NCBI GenBank assembly: GCA_000226015.1
Contig: JH154333.1
Location: 65,443 to 118,805 of the forward strand
Source: Mnemiopsis leidyi
Lineage: Eukaryota > Ctenophora > Tentaculata > Lobata > Bolinopsidae
Direction: 5' to 3'
Length of the DNA: 53,363 nucleotides
In this document: in pieces, positions 36,483-45,400 of the stretch
Layout of the letters: every line of letters begins with the position of its first letter
How positions within the stretch are numbered: the first letter of the stretch is position 1
Translations under genes and position numbers: made by a program
Notes under the pieces: model-generated
The model's database searches: none
What the model was told of the DNA's origin: nothing
What the model saw: the letters and a program-made list of their open reading frames with translations, nothing else

Positions 36483-39400
36483 CTAGAGAAGAGTGGTCTT
36501 GTTATCATAGATGTGCATACATAGGATATACACGTGGTAAACACGTGGTATACACGTGGTAAACACGTGGTTACACATGGTGGTATGCAAGTAGTATACA
36601 CGTAGTATACACTTGGTATACACGTACTATACACGCGGTATACACGCGGTATACACGTGGTATACACGTTGTATAACACGTGGTATACACGTAGTATACA
36701 CGTGGTAAACACGTGGTATACACGTATATACAGGTGTGGTAGATAAAACAGTTTTCATTATGATGATTTAAGGTTTGTGTCTGTTAAACATCCAACAATG
36801 ACAAGTTTTGTCGCTAAATTTACGAGATTTGAAACAAACGAAATTGCTCAATCTCTAATCAGGCTAAAAGTGCTTCTTGTAATTTGATGAAATGCTGAAA
36901 ATTTAATGAAAATGCAATAACAGATGAAAAATTTTCAACACAAAATTGATGTAATAGTTCTGCACTTAAAAACATTACGCTGCTTTGGTGATCACAGAGT
37001 TCCTCTTGTTCCGGACACACAAGGTTTTGCTATTTCGCAAAAGAACAGTGGTTGGTTGCTATGAAGTTTCTATGATCTGCTATGGTTTCTGTGAAGTGTC
37101 TATGATATGCTAACATTTAAGGTATAATGTTTTTGACAATAATGGTGTAGCCTGCTTGCTTATAGTTATGCCTGAAAAAGTTAGAATGTTTGGTTGTGAC
37201 TTGTGACTGTTTCTTTATAGATGATAGATTGTTAATTATTATGGGTGATTTATGATTGTCATGGTTGCTATGGTTGATGATGGGTTGCTATGGTTGATGG
37301 TGGGTTGCTATGGTTGCTATGGTTGATGATTGTCATTGTAACATACCCAGTGAAGTCCAGAGTAGCTGCTACTTTTTCTTAGACCACTTCTGGAGAAATA
37401 ATCACTCGTGCTGCCGCTCTGCAAAATTCTTGCCGTGCTTCAAAAATGAGACATTTTTTCACAAATTTACCTCCTTACTTTTCAAAGTTGAAACATTTCT
37501 TTGTAAAAAATTCATAACTCGCTTTTTCATGATCCAATTCCAAGATAGAACTTTTGATTTTCAATATGCTAATATGAAACCTAACCAGTTTCATTTCGTT
37601 TTTGACTCTATACTACTTATTTTTCTAACAGCTGAACTGAAGATTTTAGTTAAATTACTCCTGGAAGTATGATATGATGCAGGTTTATATGTAGCAAACG
37701 CTTTTCACTTTTTTACGATGATACCCGCCATTCCAACGAAGTGTTGTCTTGAGTATGATTCTGATAGATCCTTTAATTGTAAATCTAGCCGAAAACTCTT
37801 ATTCATATTGAAAAATATAGCCTTTTGAAAGACATATCCCTGCAGTGCGAATCTAAGTGGAAGAAAGGCATAACTTAATCCCATAACTAATTTTAACTTA
37901 ATCCCTTACTAAATCCCATTAATTGTTTTTAAAGTTTTATGAAAAGAGGCAAATAAGTAAGCTCATGCACACACTAACACAGATAAAAAGTTTTGTGTGC
38001 TTGTTTAATGCTAAAAGATTCAAGATGAGCAGGCTGGATGAGGAAAATGAGAAAGAAGACTTTATTATATTTCTTACAATCTTGTGAAATTCACAGCATT
38101 ATAAGTTTTACTTAAAAATTTGATCTAGATAAATTTCCACTATTACGATATCAATATGCTTCACAAAATGACAAAGAAAAATCCCAACCTCATGCTGAAC
38201 AAAAACACAAAACACCTGATGTGACTAGAAACAAGTTGACGGTTGTCATTTTTGTAATAGGTTTCTAGAGTTCAGAGCAATTAGCTTATTAAAGGTTAGC
38301 CCTAATTATTATGTTTCACTCTAATACACTGTAGTGTAGTTGTTTAATGTACGGCATTATCAAAATCACTTCGTTGCAGTTTACATCAATCTACCCACTA
38401 ATTCAACTGTACATCACTACATAGTACACATCAGTCATCACTATACATCACTATCCATCAAGATACAACACTATACATTACTATCCATCAAGATACATCA
38501 CCATACATCACCATACATCACGACACAACACTATACATCACTATACATCACGATACATCACTATACATCACTATACATCACGACACATCAGTGTACATCA
38601 CTATACATCAGTGTACATCACTATACATCAGTATACATCACTATACATCAGTGTACATCACTATACATCAGTATACATCACTATACATCACTATACATCC
38701 CGATACATCACTATACATCACTATACATCACTATACATCACTATACATCACGACACATCACTATACATCACTATACATCAGTATACATCACTATACATCA
38801 CTATACATCACTATACATCACGATACATCACTATACATCACGATACATCAGTATACATCAGTAAATTCTGCTATAATATACCGCGGAACGAGTTCTGCCC
38901 GGGGTTGGAGGAGGTAACTTATCGCTGGAAGAGCGAGATCTAAGTGGGTACACTTGGTCTTTTCTTGAACTTCCTTTACTTTGCGTTGTCATGGTAACTA
39001 TCGCTGCATTAGATTGACTGACCCTCCGGGGGCCATTGTTTCTTGCTGTGTTCTCTAAAGATCGGTCTCGACTTGAAGGGGTGTGGGGCGATACCCCATT
39101 CTTTCTTGATACTGTTCTGTCTATGGAGTGCTGTGTCTTCGTTAGTAAAACGTAAAGTGTGACGTCATGTGAGGGACGGTGTGAGCTCTTGCCGCTTACT
39201 CTAATAGCCAGATAATTTTATCAAGGGTGCTTGAATACAGAACCTAAGCCTTGAACTCACGAGTTTGTCCTTGACGATAAGAAGTAAATGGTTTAGGTCA
39301 CATGACTTCCAAATAGAAAATACGACATCATGTGACTTCTAGATAGAAAATACGATATCACATGACTTCTAGATAGAAAATACGATATATCACGTGACCT

Positions 39401-42400
39401 CTAGATAGAAAATACGATATATGACGTGGCTTCTAGATAGAAAATACGATATATCACGTGATTGCTGGTCGAGTTAGAATGACTTGACATTGCTGTTTAC
39501 AGGCCGTGACGAGGATATAAGTGTCGAAGTTTTGCTGGTTCAGCTCGGCAAGCTTTTTAACACTTCCAGCTCAACACACACATTGATTTTAGCAGTGCCG
39601 ATATACCTATAGAAAAGAGACGACGTTCCGAGAAAATCACACGGAGTTTGTTTAACAAAGGTTCATTTTCTAGAACGTTCTAGAACGTTCTCGACGAAAC
39701 GGAAAATTTAAATATTTTGCTGGCCAGTCCATTCTCATTCTAGGCCCTCAATCTTATATAAGTATAATTTCAATATTAGTTCAATTTTGGGCAATCTGCT
39801 TCAAAAAACATCAAATAAATATGATTGTGTGCTAAGTTTAATTTTGCGTTTCTTTACTTCTCGCAAATTAATCATGAATACTAATAAATGGCAATTATAA
39901 TTGATTACATAATTACCGATCGTCTAGAATTGCGAGGAGTGTAAATGTTCTCTAAACTTCGTTCCGAACTTCTGTCCCTCGCAGTACGAGAGGTGTAAGC
40001 GCTGCTCCCGCTGTACGCGGTGTTCGCGTTACCCCCTCCACCACTGCCCACCGCGTCGTAGTCTGGAGTGCGTCTTGTATGAGTGTGTCACATGTGAGTT
40101 AGTGTGTCACATGTGAGTGTGACGTCACGTGCGTAAGTGTTTCACATTTGATTGTGGCGTCACGTGAATTAGTGTGTCACGTTTGATTGTGACATCACGT
40201 GTGAGTGTGACGTCAGATTGGAGAGTGTGACGTTGTGTGAGCGTGTTTAATCTCGAGTACCCATTATTGCAACGACTGTACAACTACAAATGGCAAAGTT
40301 TTATACTAATTGAAATGACGCAAAAAATAGCAAACAGAAAAGCTGTACCAAAACAGACAACAGCAAAAAAGAATTGGTTTACCTCTGGTCGTTCTTCCAA
40401 ACGCACTACTACCGTAACCTGTAAACATTTCGTGTGAAGCAACAGAAAAATAAAACTTTATCAAATGTAAGTTTTTTAAAAGTTAGTGGAAGAGGAATTT
40501 GAGAATGGTTTCTGTTTCACAGTAGAAATTGAAGAATGATTCTAATTAAATCAGAATTGGAGATTAGTTTTTCTTCTATGAATCTATGTCGATATAGAAA
40601 ACTAAGAGATGAAGTTGAACGTGTGGCTTTTGTAGTAAACCCAATGTACAATAAAACTGCATTGTATAATTGTATATTGTTTTGACTAGAATGTAAAGTA
40701 TACATTATTATTGATAACATTGTATGGCATGTATAAACACTAAATACCTGATCCAGTTGAGTAATTAGACGAACCATACGATGAGCTGTAATTGGATCCA
40801 CCATAACTGCTTAAACCTGAGCCTGAGAATTTACAATAGTCAGAATTAAATCCAACATAGCCACTTTAAGCTAAACGAGAGAATTCTCTATAGTAATAAT
40901 TTGATCCAACATAGCTTTATCATCTTGAACTAGAGAATTTATTATAGTCGGAATTAGATCCAACATTGCTTTTATAACCTTAACCTGAGAGTTAACATTT
41001 AAAAAACCCAGTCTACTTTGTTATGATCACAAAAACTTTGAACTGTTGTTAATCACCCTAAATCGGGGTTTAGCCTGGCCATCATTTACTGAACCTTGTT
41101 CTGATAAGTCATATCAGTGCATCTCAATTCTGCCAAAAACAAACTACGCACCATAACTAGGAGTCCTGGAAGGAGCATAGCCGGAGTCGTACCCAGAACC
41201 GGCGGTGGAACTGGAGTACCCCCCGTACCCGCTACTGCTACCGTACGTTGACGAGGTGGTGCCGTACCCGCTCGACTTGGTACTGCCGTACCGCGAGCTT
41301 GACGACCCGCTACCCGACCTGAGGGAGGTGTGACGTCATGATTAATTTGGCGAAAAGATAAAATTTCCTCGATCTTCGTTTTTCTTGATTTTTAACTTAA
41401 TGAAAACATACTTTTTGAGCACCGTCTCATTTCACAAATCATGCAAGGGCCGTAGACTCAAAACTTTTAAGTCATTAAGTCACCATTCCGGAACTTTACG
41501 CAATGAATTTAAAATTTGTAAAAAATTTTAATACGATGTTGACATTTGGCATGTCAAATATGCACCCAAATTTGAGTCACGATGATGCCTTCAGAAAAGA
41601 GTAAGATAGGTATTCAACAAAACGGTGGGGATATTGCATACAATTCACGGATCATAAAATTTATTGCAGTTTATTGCCCTAAAAAAGGTGTTGAAGCAAC
41701 TTTGATTTTTAAGAGACTATCGCTTTTGCAACAGTTTTGGCATGTTCAGAATGTCCCAAAAGTCATCGTATGACTAAAGCTAAAGCAAATATTTGCGTTC
41801 GAAAGTTTGCGGTGCTTAATTTCACCTTTTTATTCCCCTCATTGTCTATTATTATAGCGAGAGGACTATACAAACTGGAAATATTCGTTCAAACGACGAA
41901 GAGCGAACAACAATAAGAGCAAAGAAGCAGGGTTAAGGATAGAATGTCAAGTATGCGAGGTGTACATGCATATATAGAAGGGAGATATTACAACTGTTAG
42001 TTTGATAAAGGAGCAATTGTATTACCGAGTAGGAATCCTGAACTTCATTCTTTTCAAAACGGAGTTTCGAAAAAAAGTTTCTTCTACGTTGGTCACGTCA
42101 GATTTAAGATTTTGCGAGGCAAAGTATTAAACTTTTAGCTCAGGGAAATCAGATGATGTCACGTGACCAAGGCTGGATATGTCAGAATGGCAGCCTTCAG
42201 GTTTATTACGAAAATTTAAATGTCACAAGTGGGCTCGTGGCAAATAGACCCTACTGAAAGGCGTCAAACATCGCTGCTCCAAGTCGCCCGGCGGACTTGG
42301 CTGCTGACCTGACCTGTTGAAAAGTCGAACGACTTTCTACAACGTATGGTTTATTGAAGGTGAGAATATAATCGAGATCGACCATTCCGAACAACCCTGC

Positions 42401-45400
42401 CCTAAAGTTGAAAATCTTTGGTTTTCTCACCCGTAGCGATTTCTGGAAAAAGTGCTGAAGAATGACATCTGATAGTAGAACTGCACATCAAAAAAACAAA
42501 AAGTTATACATAGTCTACAGCTTTAAGTTATCCAATTAATGTACAAAGTAACGTGGTGTAGCACGTGTCTCCGGTTTCTTGCTGTAACTAAAACCAGGTG
42601 ACTGTCAGCTGACACTTGCACGCAACACAGTGATGATAGAATGTGACAACATTAAAACACTAATATAATTTCGTACATGAAAATTCCTTGCAATGGACTG
42701 GGGAATGTAAGAAGCAATGGATTCTTCGATCGTAATTCGACGAACAAAAATAGAGGCACAGTATTTTTGTTCAAGCCTTTGGAGGGATGCCTGGGCTCCC
42801 GGTCCAAAGTGCCGATAAGCGGCAATTTAGGCCGATAGTATCGTGTTGGCTCACGTAAGTTACGAGTTGACATGTCATGCTACCTTCCTCCAACCGGTCG
42901 TGAGGAAACCGTAAAGCGGCTTAAAAATTTGCGTTATGTTCCTCAAGCTCTATAGAGCTATGTTTTGATATGTTGGACGCTATTGCGGTGAGTCAAAGTC
43001 TGCGAGTGCCAATGAGTCGTAGGATTCTTTTTGTTGACTGACTAAGACCGAATATTAAACTATCGATACGCGAGCGTCATTGGTCATATGTGTATTTGTG
43101 CAAGTCTGCGATCTGCGATAGGAGCCATGGGCAAATCTACTGCACCGAATATTGTGTCTTGTGTCAAAAGTGCAGTGTGAGAAGATACGTTCAGATACTG
43201 TCAGTTTAAGAAATCATGTATGATTTTATTGAAATACGCAACAGTATCTACCTTCCTTAAATTTAATGTACGTCGAATGTAGGAAAGTTCTTATCCTATT
43301 CGTCAGATATATAATATAAATCTTGAAATCAGCATGTTGCAGGTTGCTCCAGAAAAAAAAACAGTTTGAGGAACTAATTCATTACCTTGGGAAATTATTC
43401 AACAATAGTGATACTAATGTGATAATATGTGGTATTACTTTAGGATATCATTTTATAAAGGAGCAGTCAGTTGATTCTATCTAGAAAATCTAGCAATAGC
43501 TGTAGTTTAGAGCGTTGCTTTTGTACGGCTTTTGCATAGTCGACGAAACCTGCCGATATAAATTTTGGCAAAGGTCAAAAAATTGATGCTCTGTGATGGA
43601 CAGTGAAAGGAACAAAACAACTATAGTAGCTAGATTCTTGGGATCACTTTCAACGAATACCCGTCAGAGATCACAGTTGAAACATCCTTCCAACTTTTCC
43701 CCGCGTTCTTTTACGTAGAATGGTAAGTTTCCAAATATCCGTGTCACATTATTACAAGTGAGATCATAACTGCATTATGCATAGACTTGTTCGAGCTTTC
43801 TTTCCATGCCTAAACTAACTATTGACGGCTTAATGCGATAATTGTGACTAATGTAAAGGTGATATTGACAATTCACGAAAAGTAAAAATGATTTTGAAAT
43901 TGACTATGCATAATGAATGCCACGCCCATTTGAAATCATTGCAGAACAAGGTGCCAAACAAAAACAAAAAAGGGAAACGATCGGCCAAAGGTGGGAGAAA
44001 ATCTGAGAAAATCAGAGCTCCCAGCCCAGAAATGACAGTTGAATCCCTGTTGAGACCCGATGTGATGCTGAACGCATACTACACCTGTCACAACGCCGCT
44101 GATTTCCTAAGAATACGCCCGGTGGAGGGGTTAAAGCGAAAGTATTTGAGATCTAGAACTCACTCAAGTTCCCCCTATGAACTCCCAATATACCAATAGA
44201 AACTTCCGTATCACTGTATTGTATTACTGGTTGTCTACCTACAGCTTTGTCAGGCGAATTGTTTTGGAAGGTTAAGTAAATTTGATTAGTCTTATTAAAA
44301 CAGATAGACACGATTTCTCTAAGTTGTATCATCAAAATCTTATGTTTAGATTATTTGAGTCAATTCTGCTTTTTGTAATGCTCTTAAGTAATACACAACG
44401 CTTGTATGATCAATTAAGTGTGTTGAGGCTTCTATTAAGTTTAGAACGCATTTTTTGAGGCTGATATTTCTCATTGACTTGAAACCTGATCGTGTAATGT
44501 TTAAATGTCTGTGCAAGGTAGTCAAATTTGTTCTCGTATCGGAGGGCAAGATGATTCCGCAATCGCGAATGAGGGTCAAGGGAATAGGACAACCCGCCCA
44601 AAATTCCCACGATGATATCACAACACTCAGGGTAGATGAAAATGGCAGGCTCTTGACTAAATATTTTCGGCTCGCCCAAGTTTCCACTTTCCCGTGATGT
44701 AATGACTTACTCGCCCAGATCTTGCGTGTCAGATGTGGATTTATGGTAGGCCTACCGAGAACCTGAGTTACTGGTGAGCAAAGCGAGCCCGTTATAACAA
44801 CTTTTACAGTTTAATTGACGTGGTTCGATGATATACTCCACTCTTTTTACTTTTCGCTTTCGGTTCTTCCTTTCTAATAAACTAATGAAATGACGACTAA
44901 TTACTGAAACATGGTTATGCATCACGTAGGTGTGGTCCTCCGTTTCAAATCTAAATGTTACGACATGCCATGCGGTTCGGGCAACATTCGTTTTTTTTTC
45001 ATATTAAGGACAATATAATTGTCACTCAAACACTTAAATTTAACTGCTCTGATAGAACTCTATTTCTAAATAATCTAGCTTTAGTCCATAGAAAACGGAT
45101 AATGATATCGTTGGCAGTTCTATGTAAACTTTTAGCTAGTTGGATAAACTACAGGTTCTTAATAATATTGAGATATTGGTTAATAATGGTTACTCTAATA
45201 TTTACCCGTAGTTACTAAGACTAAGAGTAGTTACTAAGACTAAGAGTAGTTACTAAGACTAAGAGTAGTGACTATAAGAGTAGTTACTAAGACCGAGAGT
45301 GTAACTTGGAGCTAGGTGGAGCTAGTCGGTAACTCTTATTGCTTTGTATCGGTTTGAGGTTTCTAATACCCAACAGTTACCAATACACTTACCCGTAGTT

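Noticed and set aside
38340..38943. Three overlapping His/Tyr/Thr/Ser repeat ORFs up to 174 codons
   Set aside because: A 10-bp repeat keeps all three frames open; it lies in an intron next to a well-phased exon on the other strand.
39480..39610. Possible exon near an acceptor-like CTTTTCTATAG on the minus strand
   Set aside because: All three frames hit stops within about 20 codons and no donor fits the neighbouring phases.
42251..42313. Open stretch after a good acceptor, with stop and nearby AATAAA
   Set aside because: It cannot be joined onward to the exon at 41152-41318 with a convincing donor; kept only as a possible truncated isoform.
43888..43944. Upstream in-frame ATG extending the SMKR1-like ORF
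   Set aside because: This part lies in the proposed intron, before a TTGCAG acceptor; the first exon ending ATG|GTAAGT gives a protein start closer to the family.
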